64,000 nucleotides of DNA from Candidatus Altimarinota bacterium (lineage in GTDB: Bacteria; Patescibacteriota; Gracilibacteria; BD1-5; UBA6164). The notes below the pieces were generated by a model. It was not told the DNA's origin. It saw nothing but the letters and a program-made list of their open reading frames with translations, and searched no databases. The translations under genes were made by a program, and so were the position numbers. Positions 43,248 through 56,266 of this stretch are shown piece after piece. Position 1 is the stretch's first letter. Every line of letters starts with the position of its first letter. The stretch spans positions 62,001-126,000 of the forward strand of contig JAQVDN010000002.1 in assembly GCA_028698305.1 (NCBI GenBank), read 5' to 3'.

Positions 43248-46200
43248 TTTTGTATCTTTTCAATCAAGAAACCAACTATAATAAAGCGATGGTATAACAA
43301 AAAGTGTCATACTAGATCAAGCAAAAAGTCAAAATACTATAGTAAATCAAAGTCATGCCCAAAATTCATCTTGAAGAGCCAATGGTAAAACTCAAAAAAC
43401 TGTAGTTAAAGTAGTAACTATAATTGGTTGTAGTCTTGTCTTCCCTGCTGAAATAATACTATGTACATTATCTATTCATTTTTCTAAATTCTTATTTATC
43501 CTATCTATCAATATAATTGCATCATTAACTACTACTCAAGTAAGAGCAATAAATCAAATCATAAATGGCATACTATAAGGATTTCAAGTTATAAACAATC
43601 AGATATTTACTCAAAGTAAGGCAAGTATAACAGAATAAAGTATAACAAGTGGTTGCCTAAAACTATTAAATTGAAATACAAGTATAGAAAATATAAGAAA
43701 AATAGCTATAAAAAGAGATCTAAAAGTTGATATAATCAAATCTGCATTTTCTTGATTTTCTCATCATTTTTCATAAAAAATTCCTTCTGGGAAAATAAAT
43801 TTTTCTGCTATATCGTCAATCTTAGGCTGTACTTTTGTAGTAACTTCTCCTGGTAATAAATCTGCTTCAACTGTTATAGATATCTTACCATTTTCTCTAG
43901 TTATAGAAGATATAGATTTTGCAAATTCTACATTAACAAAATCACCAACTCTTATTTTTCAAATTTGAGTATTTATAAATAAATTATTTATATCATCTGG
44001 ACTTAGATTATCTTCAAATTGAGATATTTTTAAAACTATATCATTGTCTTCATAAGTTGATTTTATACTTCAAGCTTTAAGTCAATTTGTATAAAAATAT
44101 AACTCATTTAATATATCATTTGGAGTTAATCAAACTTGTGCAAGCTTATCTCTATTGAATCTAAATATGAATTGTCAAGGTGATTCACTACTTGTTGTAG
44201 TTATATTTTTTAATTCATCTATCTTTCTAAACTCATCTTTTATTTTATTTGCAACTTCTTTGAGTTCATCTATTTTTGAAGAACTTGATGCAATAATTTT
44301 TAATCAAACTGCCTTTCATGTTGGAGGTCAATTTGTAAGAGCTTTTATTCAAACTATAAGTCCATAAGATTCTAAAACCTTCAAATCATTACTTATTTTT
44401 TCTTCTATTTCAAAAACATTCATAAGTCATAATTCTTTTCTTATGTTCTTATTTTTAAGCTCTATATAAACATTTATAGTGTTTCATTTTATAGTAACAT
44501 TATAAACTTTTAACTCTTCATACTTATAAATAGATTCATCTATTATATCAAGATATTTTACTAATGATTCTTCATTTGTTCACTCCTTTGTTTCTATATC
44601 TATTTGTATAACTCAATTATCTGTATTTGGGAAAAGTATAAAACCTATTCTAGGGGCTAAAAAAACAAAAGTTAAAATCAAAACTATTATTGGAGAGATG
44701 ATAAAAAATCTTCTAGATGACTTACTTAAAATAACCTTTTTTAATAAATTGTAATAAGCAAGTGACATCTTTCTCAATAACCTATCTCTAATACTAGTTT
44801 TTGTTTCAGATTCTAGAATTTTTCATTCTCTTTCAAATTCTAAAAATTCTTTTTGAGCAGGCGTAAAAGTGGCTTCAAGTTTTTCATCTACATGATAAGT
44901 TTTATTATCACGAACCATCTTCACAAATAATGTAGAACTAACAGTCAAAGCAAGAAGTAATGCAGCTACAAGTGTAGAAAAAACTGTTATTGGTATGTAA
45001 GCCAAAAATTTTCACATAACTCATGGCAAAAACATCAGAGGCAAAAATGCAACAAGTGTAGTTAAAGTACCTGAAATAAGTGGAGCTTTATAATCTCTAA
45101 CTGCAAGTAATACGGCTGATTTTTTATTGTATCACATCTTCATCTTTTCACTAGCTGCTTCAACTATAACTATAACAGTATCTATAGCTATTCAAAGAGT
45201 TAAAACAAGTGAAAAATTGGTAAGAAAATTAAGTGAATATCAAAATGTATCAAGTACTATAAAAGTAACTAAAAAAGATAATGGTATAAGTATAGAAGCT
45301 ATTAAAGATTCTCTTAATCAAACAAAAATCAATATAGTTATAAATACAAGTATAACAGTTTGGACAGCAGTAGATGATAGATTTGAGTAATCTTCAACAA
45401 TAAGTTCAGATAAATCATTTATATAAAATATATCTAATCACTCAAATTCTTTATTATTTTTTATATAATTTTCAAGTTCTTTTTTAGCAACTCAAGATAT
45501 ATCAAAAACATTTATTCACTCATTTTTATTAAACGAAAGTGATGTATAATTTAATGCTTTATTATTTTGAAATCACAATTTTTTTATACTATCATCACTA
45601 TATTTTTTTTCTATTGTGGCTATATCTGAAAGTAATATATTTGAACCAGAAGTTGATCTAATAACTACATTTTTAAGCTCTTCAATATCTTTTAACTCTC
45701 AATCAAATCTAAAATCATAATTTAGATCTCAAATAGTATAATTTCAAATTGGAGTATTTTTATTGTAACTCTTAATTATATTTGAAATCTGTATAAGAGA
45801 TAGATTTAATTGTTCTATCTTATTTTTATCAAGTAAAACCAATACTTCATAATCTGAACTACTAGATCAAAATCACATTTGAAGATCTGCTCAAACCAAA
45901 TCTATACCAGATAATCATGGTATTTTTCATTCTAGATTAGATTTAATTAATTGAGCTTTTTGCATCAAATCAAACTTTGAAAACTTTTTATCATCTCAAA
46001 AAAGTAAAACTTCAAACATTAACTCATTACTAGTTGAAAGCTCAATAACAACAGGATCATTTGCATCTTCTGGTAAAGAAACTTTATCAACAGCATCTTT
46101 TATATCAGTTAAAGCATCTCTTACATCTGCATCGTTAGTAAGTTCAACAGTTATAGAAGAACTTCAAACAGAAGAAGAAGAAGTTATTTTTTTTATTCAA

Positions 46201-46463
46201 TCAATATCTTTGATTTCTTTTTCTATCTTATCAGTAATAAGAGAATCCATATCACCTGGATTTACTCATGGGTAACTTGTTATAATTCAAATTATACCAA
46301 ATTTTATATCTGGACTAGATTCTTTTGGTATACTAATCATTGAAAATATTCAAGAAACTATTAATAAAAATATTATTAAATATGAAACTCTATACCTTCT
46401 TACCCAAAATCACAAAAATCATTTTTCCAGATTTGAATTTATTTTATTTATTGCGCTATTCAT
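43230..46463 (-). CDS. RND-family efflux pump (AcrB/MexB-like inner-membrane transporter)
   Basis: A 1077-residue RND transporter with twelve membrane helices and two large periplasmic loops. Family marks include SIPKESSPDIKFG near residue 47, GVNPGDMDSLITDKIE (about 67), GIAIDTVIVIVEAASEK (about 410, conserved Asp of TM4) and the second half ending GVVVNDAIILIDRINK (about 995). Transport uses the proton gradient. It is coupled with the lipoprotein adaptor gene two bases upstream. The cell may lack a classical outer membrane, so the partner protein in the envelope is unclear. Confidence 0.93.
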
Positions 46464-46465
46464 TA

Positions 46466-48355
46466 TTATTCTTTAACTTTTAAAATAAATTTTTCACTAT
46501 CAAAATTATCAACATAATTTAAAATAACTCTTATTTCAGGATCATTTTCTCAAAGTAATTCAATCTCATCACCATAAACTTTTCCGACTTTTACATCTGT
46601 TTTTTCTATAGTTCATCAAGTAGAATAATAATTTATACTTCACATTCAAAAACTATTTATTTTAACTATATTAACTGGTAATAATTTATGTTCCAAAGTT
46701 ATTGGTATATTTAAATTTAGTATATTTCAAATATTTGAAGCTTCATTTGGCATAGTAACTTTTGCTTGATATTTTAAATTTTCATCAGCACTTTTTGTAA
46801 TAGAATAAATAGTTCAAGTAAATGTTTTTAATTCGTTTGTATAATATGCTTTAGATCATTCTGAAACATAATCAAGTTCATCTTTATTGAAAGATATAGT
46901 AACTTCCTTTGATCACTCACTAAGTATATTAAAAGCTGGAGTTCAAGAAAATATTTCTTGTCATCTGTCAATCAATATATTTCATATAATTCAAGAAATA
47001 GGTGATTTTATAAATAATTTTTCAGCTTCATTTAGAGCTTTTTTATAATTTATTTCAGAGTCTCTTACTCTTATTTCTGCATCTCTAACTCTAGTTTGAG
47101 AATCTACTATCGCCACTTCAGCATCTTTTATAACTAAATCTAGATTTTTTAAAGTTAAATCTCTGTTTGATATTGCTTCATCTAGAGTAGATTTAGAAGT
47201 AGTTTTATTTAAATCAAGAGATTTCAAATAAATACTTTTATCTTTTTCTAGATTTTCGATTTGTTTTAAAAGAGAATTTTGACTATTTTTATAAGTTTCT
47301 AAAAAACTGTAAATAGAATTTGATAATCATAAAAATGAACTTTTATATCAATTATAAGTAGCTTTATATCATGAAATTTGAGCTTTATATCATGAAATTT
47401 GAGCTTCACTTATAGCTCAAACACTTGGTACAGTATTTGAAAGAGTATTATCAAAACTAGTTAAAAAATCATTTATTAGATTATAACTTTCATCTATTAT
47501 CTTAGTATATTTTTTATAATCATCTTCTGATAATATTTCTATTTTTAGACTAGATATTTTCGTATCCTTTTCTGATATAAGATTTTTAAGTAAACTTTCA
47601 GATTGGAGTTTTTGTGCAGAATCTTTAGCTCAAAGATATATTTCATAAGAATTATTCTTATTTTTATTAAGTTCTGTAACTCATAAAATCTCATCTGAAA
47701 AATAAATTATATCACTTAAATAATTATTTAAAACAGTAATTTCTTTTTCTAAAGATCTTTTAAAAGAAGAAAGAGTTTCATCATTTGACATAATTAAATT
47801 ATCATATTCCAAATTTAATCTTGAAATAGAATTATCTATTTTATTTATCTCAATTGAAGTGCTTGTAGTCTCATCTTCTGTATTTAGATTATTTAAACTT
47901 CTTTCTATATCTCCGATAGATTTATCAAGTTTTAACTTAGTTGATTCATAATTTAATCTTGCTTTTTCTAAATTATTTTCACTAACTGATAAATTGTTTT
48001 TTGTTACATCCAAGGCATTCTTAGAAGCATCCAAAGCATTTTCTGCTACCTCTAAATTTAAATTATAATTTGCTAAATTATCTTCTAAAACAGCAAGAAG
48101 TTGTCACTCTAAAACATTTTCTCAATTTTTTACAAGTATAGATTTAACTCTACCATTAGCATTAGAGTTTAATGTAATATTTTGAGTAGAATCTATTTTT
48201 CAAGTCTTATTTAAGTATGCTATATTGTCAAAATCTCAGATTTTTTTTACATCTATATAAAAATCTTTTTTTTCTAAAACCTCAACTCATTTATCATCTG
48301 AACATCAAGAAAGAATTAAAATTGATAACAATAAAATTAAAATTATTTTTTTCAT
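46466..48355 (-). CDS. Lipoprotein membrane-fusion adaptor with long coiled coil
   Basis: A 629-residue adaptor with a lipoprotein signal (LILLLSILILSGCSDD; Cys about residue 18). The lipoyl-type hairpin (NANGRVKSILVKNGENVLEGQLLAVLEDN) is at about 60-90. A very long helical region of about 330 residues follows, then the second lipoyl and barrel region and a beta-rich end. It is roughly 200 residues longer than common HlyD/RND adaptors, like the ABC adaptor at 22166. It delivers substrates to the pump gene directly downstream. Confidence 0.85.
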
Positions 48356-48380
48356 ATATTATATTATTAAACTAAAAATA

Positions 48381-48581
48381 TTATTTACTTTGGCTTTGTA
48401 TAAATTCTAAAAGTTCATTTACATCATTATTTCTAATAAGTCATAAAAATTTAGTATCCTTTGTTATAACAGTCAAAGTATCTCCTGGAGATAAGCCTAA
48501 AAGATCTCTAACATCTTTTGGAATAACTATTTGTCATTTTGGTCATATATTGGTAATTCCATGCAATTTTATATCACACAT
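48381..48581 (-). CDS. AbrB/SpoVT-type small transcription regulator
   Basis: A 66-residue swapped-hairpin DNA-binding protein: ITNIGPKGQIVIPKDVRDLLGLSPGDTLTVI is the AbrB pattern almost in full. It is first in the RND efflux operon, 25 bases ahead of the adaptor, and probably regulates it. The partner toxin of a MazE-type antitoxin is absent here. Confidence 0.9.
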
Positions 48582-48723
48582 TCTTTAAAAAAGTTAGAAA
48601 AGTAAGAAAAGTTATACTTTTATTATATTACATTTTTTAAAAAATCAAAAATTATATTTAAAAAAATTGACTTTTAATTATTTTTAATTATAAATAATAT
48701 AATTTACAATATAATATTAAAAT

Positions 48724-49167
48724 ATGAAATTAGGATTATTATCTGCAATAGCTATAGCAACAGGTTTAAATTTATGATGTTCAGATGAAATTAAAATAGA
48801 AGATCAAAAAGAAGTTGTTAGTATTTCTGTTGAAAAAATACTAAAAATAAGGATGCAATTATTAGAAATGGTGCAATGATGAAAATGTCAATTAACAAAA
48901 TATGAAGATAGATGAGATCAAATCGAATGATATAGATGTAATTGAGGTAAAGATTATGTTATAACTATACTAAATGATAATAATACATATTATTGAATTA
49001 AATGAGAAGAATGTAAAAATGCATGAATTTTACTAGAAAATCCAGCAGATGAAACTACTTATGAAGGGAAAAGAGCTTTTATAATACAAGGAGAAGGAGA
49101 AGAAGAAGAATTAAAGATAAACAATGATAAAAATTGTCAAGATTTATATCCTGTAATTCAAAGTTAA
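48724..49167 (+). CDS. Lipoprotein of unknown function
   Basis: A 147-residue lipoprotein: signal KLGLLSAIAIATGLNLGCSD with the lipid-anchored Cys at about residue 18. The mature part has several more cysteines (GKCQLTK, YRCNG, EECKNA, NCQD), probably disulfides, and a long acidic stretch GEGEEEELK. No family recognised. It is monocistronic, with a terminator hairpin right after the stop. Confidence 0.75.
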
Positions 49168-49190
49168 AGCACTAAAAGTGCTTTTTATTT
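49166..49190 (+). terminator. Terminator after the lipoprotein
   Basis: AAAGCAC-TAAAA-GTGCTTT hairpin followed by a T-rich run. Confidence 0.85.
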
Positions 49191-49259
49191 TTCTAAAATT
49201 TTGATATTTTTTTATTATTTTATATAATCTAAATTAAACCCTTAAATATTAAAATAATT

Positions 49260-50945
49260 ATGAATAATATAGAAATAATTGATGAGATAATAAAGCTAGG
49301 TATAGAAGAATTAAAGATAAAATTATGAGAATATAGTAAAGATGATTTTCATAAATTAAAAAATAAAGTTTATTCTAAATACAAGTTAGCTAAGCCAATT
49401 TCAAGTATAGAAATAATAGAAAGATATAACGAATTAACTAACTCATGAGAAATAGAAGAAAATCTATTTTTTCAAAAACTTATAAGAAAAAGATGAGTTA
49501 GAAGCCAATCTTGAGTTACTGTTATTTCCCTACTTACAAAATTTTGGTGATGCCCTGGTAAATGTATTTATTGCCCTACATTTGAATGATTACCAAAAAG
49601 TTATATTCCAAATGAACCAGCAGTACAAAGAGCAGAACTAAATAAATTTGACCCTATTATGCAAATACATAATAGACTTAGAGCTCTTGAAATCACATGA
49701 CATAAGATAGATAAAAATGATATAAGAATCATAGGTTGAACATGGTCAGTTTACCCATTACAATATCAACAAGATTTTATTAAAGGTATCTATGATGCTT
49801 TTAATACTTATGATGATATGAAAGAATTCATTGAAAAAACTGAGCTAAGTTGAGATAGATTTGCAAGCTTTAAGATAAAAGAAACATATAAAGCAAAGAT
49901 AAGTTCTAGTTTAGAAGAAGCAAAAAAAATAAATGAATCTGCTAGATGTAGAATCATATGAATAGCAATAGAAACTCGTCCAGATTGGATAAATCCAGAA
50001 GAAATCAAAAGACTTAGAAATTACGGAGTTACTAGAGTAGAAATAGGTTATCAAACTACATTTGATGATATAAATGAACTTAACAAAAGATGACATGGAA
50101 ATGCTGAGAGTGTGATGGCTACAAAGATGTTAAAAGATGCATGATTTAAGGTAGTTGCACATATGATGCCAAATCTACTTTGATCAACTCCAGAAAAAGA
50201 TGTAGAAGCACTTGCAAAAGTTTTTGATGATCAATCTTTTAGACCTGATGAATTAAAAATCTATCCTATGGTAGTTACTGATAAATCAGAATTAACTGAA
50301 ATCTGGAAAGCTTGATGATTTAAGGCTTATGACGATGAAACTCTTATAAATCTTACTGCAAAGCTTGAATCTATGATTCCAGAATATGTAAGACTTAATA
50401 GAACTTATAGAGATATTCCAGCAAGTGAGATACTAGAATGAAGTCATCTAGCAAACCTGAGACAAATAGTAGAAGATAAATTGAAAGCAGAATGAGTGAA
50501 ACTAGTTGATATAAGACATAGAGAAATAAAATTTGGTAAAAACGATCCTAAAAAAGCTATTTTAAATGACTTCAAATATAAAGCATCAGATTGAATAGAA
50601 CACTTTTTAACTTTTGAAGATGAAAATGATAGAACTATTTTTTCACTTTTAAGACTTAGATTACCAAGTGAAAATAAAGAAGTAATTGAAGTATTACCAG
50701 AATTAAAATGAGCTGCTTTAATCAGAGAAATACATACTTTTTGAGATCAATTAAGTATCTGAGAAGCTTGAAGTACTTTTGGACAACATATAGGTTTATG
50801 AAGAAGACTTATAGAAAAATCTGAAGAAATTGCAATTGAAGCTTGATACTCAAAAATGGCTGTAATAGCTTGAGTTTGAGTTAGAGCATACTACGAAAAA
50901 AGATGATATCATATAGAGTGAGAATATATGGTTAAATATTTATAA
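49260..50945 (+). CDS. elp3: Elp3-like radical SAM/GNAT tRNA-uridine modifying enzyme
   Basis: A 561-residue enzyme. The radical SAM core has the CxxxxCxxxCxxC-type cluster (GCPGKCIYCPTFEGLPKSY, about residue 98). The iron-sulfur core is followed by IAIETRPDWINPEEI (about 243) and GVTRVEIGYQTTFDD. The C-terminal GNAT acetyltransferase domain has SIGEAGSTFGQHIGLGRRLIEKSEE (about 495-520, acetyl-CoA loop) and a closing RAYYEKRGYHIEGEYMVK. In eukaryotes Elp3 adds carboxymethyl groups to wobble uridine; bacterial and CPR versions are known by similarity. A NUDIX gene follows. Confidence 0.92.
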
Positions 50946-50962
50946 AATAATAAAAACAAAAA

Positions 50963-51394
50963 ATGAAACAAGTAACTAGAACATTTTTAAAAAACGAGGA
51001 TTGAAAATATATACTTGTAAGACATAATAAAAAAGATTATTGGACTCTACCTGGTTGACATATAGAAGAGTGAGAAGATGTTTATAAAGCAATAAAAAGA
51101 GAAATAAAAGAAGAACTAAATTTAGAAATAAAGATATTATGACCAAAGTTATGATTAAACATAGATAATATAAAAGAAAAACCTATGCCTATTTGTACTT
51201 ATAAACTAGATTTTGAGTATGAAAAAGGCAAAAAAGTAAAAAAAGTAGAATATATATTTTTAAGTGAAATAAAAAGTTGAACTATCAAATTACAAGATGA
51301 TGAAATAGAAGAATACAGATTTTTTACAAAAGATGAGATTTTAAATCTAGAAAACACATTTTTTCAATTTAAAGAAATCCTTAGAAGGATTTAA
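50963..51394 (+). CDS. NUDIX hydrolase
   Basis: A 143-residue pyrophosphohydrolase. The Nudix box GGHIEEGEDVYKAIKREIKEEL spans about residues 34-55 and supplies the metal-binding glutamates. The N-terminal strands (RTFLKNEDGKYILVRH) and C-terminal EYRFFTKDEI are typical of MutT/ADPRase-like members. The substrate cannot be told. It follows the Elp3 gene by 17 bases, so it is probably in one transcript with it. Confidence 0.9.
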
Positions 51395-51413
51395 AAAATC
51401 ACAAGCATCAAAA

Positions 51414-51498
51414 TGTCATCCTGAACTTGTTTCAGGATCATTTAATATATATATTATTTTAATTATAATAATGATTCTGAAATAAATTCAGAATGACA
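51414..51498. repeat. Imperfect inverted-repeat element (REP-like)
   Basis: 29-base arms at 51414-51442 and 51470-51498 are reverse complements with a few mismatches. The left arm reads TGTCATCCTGAACTTG, then TTTCAGGATCATT. The word TGTCATCCTGAA...TTCAGGATC is a dispersed palindrome seen in many unrelated bacterial genomes. The arms each contain a smaller palindrome, giving a cruciform shape. Confidence 0.7.
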
Positions 51499-51503
51499 AA
51501 TTA

Positions 51504-51536
51504 AAACTCTAAAGCTAAAGGCTTTAGAGTTTTTTA
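51504..51536. terminator. Terminator between the NUDIX and FtsX-like genes
   Basis: ACTCTAAAGC-TAAAG-GCTTTAGAGT stem with a T run; it overlaps the FtsX-like stop. Confidence 0.8.
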
Positions 51537-53885
51537 ATTTGAATAAAAGTAAATAAATATATTTATAAGTAAAAAAAGTATAATCAAAAATAAAATACAA
51601 ATAAAATAATAAAAATATGAAATAGAAAAATAACTTATAAATAAAAATGAAACAAAAAGTATCAAACTACCAAAAAATAAACTAAAAATAAGTCCTATAA
51701 GTATAAGGTAAAAATATTCAAATTTTAATCATAAAAATAAACTTTTTTTCAATCATCAAAGTATATGTAAAATCTTTATTTTATAATCTTTAAAACTTTT
51801 TAAAAACAAAATAGAAACCAAAAAACTAATAAATGAAAATATAAATATATAAAAAAGTGAAAAATAAACTACTTTTAATATACTTATAGCAACAAGTAAA
51901 ACTATATCAATTATATCTTTTGTATTTATAAAAGTAAGAGTTCAAGAAGTAAGTTTTGATAATTTAACCTCTAAATCTTTTTCTTTTTTTTCTTGTTTGT
52001 ATGATAAAATATAAGTTTTTGGAAAGTTTTTAAAATCCTCTTTATCAAGCATAAAAAAGAAAAACGGATTTGTTCCAGACCTGACTGCTTCCCTAAAATT
52101 TATTACAATAAGCTCTTTTTGTAATCAAGCTACATTGAAACTTATAGTGTCTCAAATCTTAAGTCATAATCTAGATGCAAACTCACTATCAACTGAAACA
52201 TAACCAGATTTAAGCTTATCTCACTTTTCAATTTTATTATTTAGATTATTTGTAGTTGAGAAAAATTCACGAGAAAATTCACGACTTACAGTTGGTGTAT
52301 TTAGATATTTATCAAGTGTTAATCAATTTATTTTATCTATCCTCAAACTAACTATTTCATATATTTCATCACTATTAAAATAAGGATTTATTTTTTCTAA
52401 ATCATCACTTGCTACATTTATCACAAACATATCATTACTATCTTTTGTAAGATTTTGAAGATATGAAACAAAGCTAAGAGAAAAAACAAAAAATACAAAT
52501 ATGCTTAAAAATGAAATAATACTAGAAAAAACTATCAAAAACGATACATTTCAAGGTTTTATTGTAGAGCGAATAGCATCAAAAATATAAAAGTTTTTTA
52601 CTTTATTACTTAATTTTTTAAAAGAAAAATTTAATATAGATTTAATAAAAATATAAAATAAAACTACTAGAAAAATAGATACTATAGTAAAAATAAAACT
52701 ATAAAATATATCAATTCATGAAATGATATTTATAAGAAAAAAAGAAATAAATATCAAAAATAGATATATAAAATAATCCTTCAAAGCAAAATTTGAAAAA
52801 TCATTTGAATCTTTTAATAGATTATTTATGTTACTTTTAGCTATCTTGTAAAAAGGAGAAAAAACTCATACAAAAAGCAGTATAAACATAATTAAAAATC
52901 ATTTTATTATTGATTCATAATAAAAACTAAAAAAGCTAAATTCTTTTGATAAAAAATATAAAGCAAGATAATTTAATAAAATAGAAAATAAAAATGATAT
53001 GAAAAATAAAACAAATATAGAGATAAAACTATAAATAAAAATACTTTTTTTAGTCATTCAAAAAATATTTAAAAGACCAAAATTTGATTTATTTTTCTTG
53101 AAAAAACTTTCAAGAGAAAGTATAACAATAAAAAATGTAAGTATAAAAATAACTAGATTAAATCAATTTATAAAAAAATAAAATCTATCAGTTATTTCCC
53201 CTATATTATCTTGCCTATCATTTATACTTCTAGCTCTTATAGAAAGTTCTTTTGCTTTTTCTTTCAATGATAAAGATAATTTTTCATTATAATTTGACAA
53301 AAAATTTAAATAAATCTTATAATTTAATCTAGAATTTGTTTCATTTAAATCTTTATTAAACAATGATAAAGGTAAATAAATTTTCTTATCATTTGTATAA
53401 ATAGATATCTCTCAAAGTGGTCTTTTATTTATTATTCATTTTACTTTGATTTTTTCTCAAAAAATCTCTAAATAATCTCAAAAAGTTTCATATGTAAGCT
53501 TATCTACAACTGCAAATCAATCATTATTTATTATATCATATGTAAAAGTTTCATAAAATGGATAATTTTCTGAGTGATAAACAAACTCATATAAAATGGG
53601 TTTATTATTTTTATCAAAAAGTGTTGAATCTATCTCTATAGTTTCAGCTTTTTTAAAATAACTTTCAAAAGAAGAAAAGTTTTTATAATCTATTTTAGAA
53701 TCACTTGATAAAACTATATCTGCTCAAAGTAGTGGTTTTACTTGTTCTTTTAAATAATCTTTTACTCACAAAATTATATTGTTTCATAATATATATGAAA
53801 AAATACTTAAAACTACAGATATGAAAATAAAAAGAAAATACTTTTTTTCTTTTAAAAATATAGTCTTTACAAATTTTTTAAACAT
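51534..53885 (-). CDS. FtsX-like ABC transporter permease (BceB/LolE type)
   Basis: A 783-residue permease with ten predicted membrane helices in two FtsX blocks. One helix is at about residues 15-38. An extracytoplasmic domain (about 40-235) follows, then helices at about 240-262, 280-305 and 330-350 and a second large loop (about 460-660). Final helices lie after about 665. The cytoplasmic loop LNIFGMTKKSIFIYSF after TM2 fits the FtsX family. The ATPase gene starts upstream with a five-base gap. The pair is likely a lipoprotein or peptide exporter. Confidence 0.85.
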
Positions 53886-53890
53886 ATTTT

Positions 53891-54550
53891 TTAAGATTTA
53901 ATTAAATTATAATCATTCATTTTATAAATTGTATCTGAAATTTGAGCAACTTCATCATCATGAGTAATCATAATAATTGTATTATTTGTTTTTTTATGAA
54001 GAGAAGATATAAGTTTCATAATTATCTTTTTATTTTTTGCATCAAGAGAACCTGTTGGTTCATCTGCTAAAAGCAATTTTGTTTTTCAAACAAAAGCACG
54101 AGCAATAGCAACTCTTTGACTTTCTCATCAACTCAAATTAAAAGCATAATTATCTGCTTTTTTTTCTAATCAAACGAGTTTAAGGATTTCATCAGTAGAA
54201 AAATTTCTTTCTAGATTGTTTAACTCAACAACTAAATCTATATTTTCTCTAATTGTTAAATTATCTATCAATTTAAAATTTTGGAATATATACGATATAT
54301 TTTTTCATCTAAAACTTGTTATTTCATTTTCATTTTTTGTTTTATAATCAAAAGAAAATATTTCTATATCTCATGAAAAATCTAAATCTATTCAAGACAT
54401 CATGTTCAAAAAAGTAGATTTTCAGCTTCAACTTGGTCAAACTATTGATATAAAATCTCAAGAATTTATTTCAAGATTTAGATTACTAAAAATCTCGACT
54501 TTTTCTTTATCTTTTCAAAAAAATTTACTAAGATTTTTAATTTTTATCAT
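53891..54550 (-). CDS. ABC transporter ATPase for the FtsX-like permease
   Basis: A 219-residue ATPase: Walker A GPSGSGKST (about 38-46), Q-loop FQNF, signature LSGGESQRVAIARA (about 140), Walker B LLADEPTGSLD (about 160) and H-loop MITHDD. This is the LolD/MacB/BceA class. It ends five bases before the permease gene. Confidence 0.93.
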
Positions 54551-54559
54551 GGTTTATTT

Positions 54560-55219
54560 TTAATTAATTAAGATATCATTTTTTATCATAAAATCATAAA
54601 GATTTTGAACTATTATATCATAACCTGCACTATTTGGATGTATTTTATCACTTATATTTAAACTAGAAACTCATCAAACTCATTCAAGAAAATAAGGTAA
54701 AAAGTAGATATCTTTTTTTTGTGTTGCTATATTTTTATATACATTTTTAAAATCATTTCTATACTTTAATCATAGATTTATAGGTATATCCATACCTCAT
54801 AAAATTATCTTTGTATCAGATGGAAATGATTCTATTATAGACAATATATTTGCTTCAAGTTCAGTAGTTGGTAATCATCTAAGACCATCGTTTCATCAAA
54901 TAACTATGATTACAATTTCTGGATTTTGATCTAAATAAAGAGAAACTCTTGAACTTAATCAAGAAGAAGTATCTCATGATATTCAAGCATTTACAACTTT
55001 ATAATTATAATTATTTTCAAGAAGTTTTTTTTCTAGTTTTGTTGGATAATTTTCACTTATGTCAACTCAATAACCTGCAGTTAAACTATCTCATAAAGCT
55101 AAAATAGTTTTTTGTTTTTCTATTTTTTCTCAAACAATATTTTCATCAATTAAATCATCATTTTTAGAACAAGAAATGATAAAAAACAAAGTTAATATTA
55201 AAAAAAAGATTTTTTTCAT
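54560..55219 (-). CDS. SGNH/GDSL hydrolase lipoprotein (TesA-like)
   Basis: A 219-residue enzyme with a lipoprotein signal (LILTLFFIISCSKND; Cys about residue 16). Block I is ALGDSLTAGYGV (about 43-54, catalytic Ser), block II NAGISGDTSSG (about 80), block III VIGGNDG (about 110) and block V IHPNSAGY (about 197), with Asp and His three residues apart. Known activities in this group are thioesterase, lysophospholipase and arylesterase. It sits next to the ABC pair in the same direction, separated by nine bases. Confidence 0.9.
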
Positions 55220-55271
55220 AAGTTATTTTACTATATAAAAGTAAGTTAATTATATAGAAATAAACAAAAAT

Positions 55272-55301
55272 AAAAAATCTTTTTATAAAAAGATTTTTTA
55301 T
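55272..55301. terminator. Hairpin in the divergent gap before corA
   Basis: AAAAAATCTTTTT / AAAAAGATTTTTT stem in the region between two divergent genes, about 40 bases before corA. It could be an attenuator of corA. Confidence 0.4.
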
Positions 55302-55339
55302 AATATAATCATAAAAATTTATTATCTAAAAATAATAAA

Positions 55340-56266
55340 ATGAAACATTTAGTAAAAATCTGAACTGTAAATTGGGTACATTTTCAAAATCCAACTAAAG
55401 AAGAACTATTAAATATATGAGAAGATTATGACTTACATGAAATAATAATAGATGATATAGTAGACCAAACTACTCAAGATAAAATAGATACTTATGATAA
55501 TCATATATTCATGGTTTTGCATTTTCCAAAATATGACTATGCAAATAAAAGATATAAATCAAATGAATTTTCTTTTATACTTTGAAAAAATTTTATTATA
55601 ACTATTACTTCTCTACCAAGTAACAACATAGAAAAAATAAGACAAGATTATATAGATGAAACTACAGATTTAGAAGATCCTGAAAAATACAAGATTTCTC
55701 CATATTATATATTGTATAAAATAATAGATACAATGTATGATAAAACCCTTGATTTACTAATAAAATCAAGTAAAGATATCATGGTTTTAGAAGAAAATAT
55801 ATTTGCAAATAGTTGAGTAAATAAAAAACTTTTAGAAGAAATAATGGTAAAAAAAAGAAACTTAGTTTTTTTAAAACATAACTTTATTTTTCAGTGAGAA
55901 ATAATTTGAGAAATGCAAAAAACTATTGAAAAATTTTATGACTGACAACTTGATTTATATTTTGAGGATATAAGTTATAAACTAGATAAGGTTGATAATA
56001 ATATAACTATACAATCAAAAAATGTGACATCTCTAACAGAAGTTTATAACTCTCTTATGAGTATAAAAATAAATTCTATACTTGCTAGACTTACAGTTTT
56101 TACACTTATAATCTGAACTATGACTTTTATAGTTTGAATATATGGTATGAATGTGAAACTTCCAATGTGAGAATGGGATAGTGCATTTTTAATAATAATA
56201 TTACTTATGACTATCTTATCTTTTACTTTATGAATTATATTTAAAAAAAGATGATGGTTTGAATAA
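55340..56266 (+). CDS. corA: CorA-family divalent-cation channel
   Basis: A 308-residue magnesium/cobalt channel. The long helical cytoplasmic N-domain occupies about 1-245. The pore motif is YGMN within FIVGIYGMNVKLP (about 270), between two membrane helices at about 250-268 and 285-303. A basic tail (FKKRGWFE) follows. The length and C-terminal topology are standard. Monocistronic with a terminator. Confidence 0.92.

Noticed and set aside
48381-48581. MazE antitoxin with a missing toxin
   Set aside because: It is first in an efflux operon with no toxin near, so a regulator of the AbrB type is simpler.
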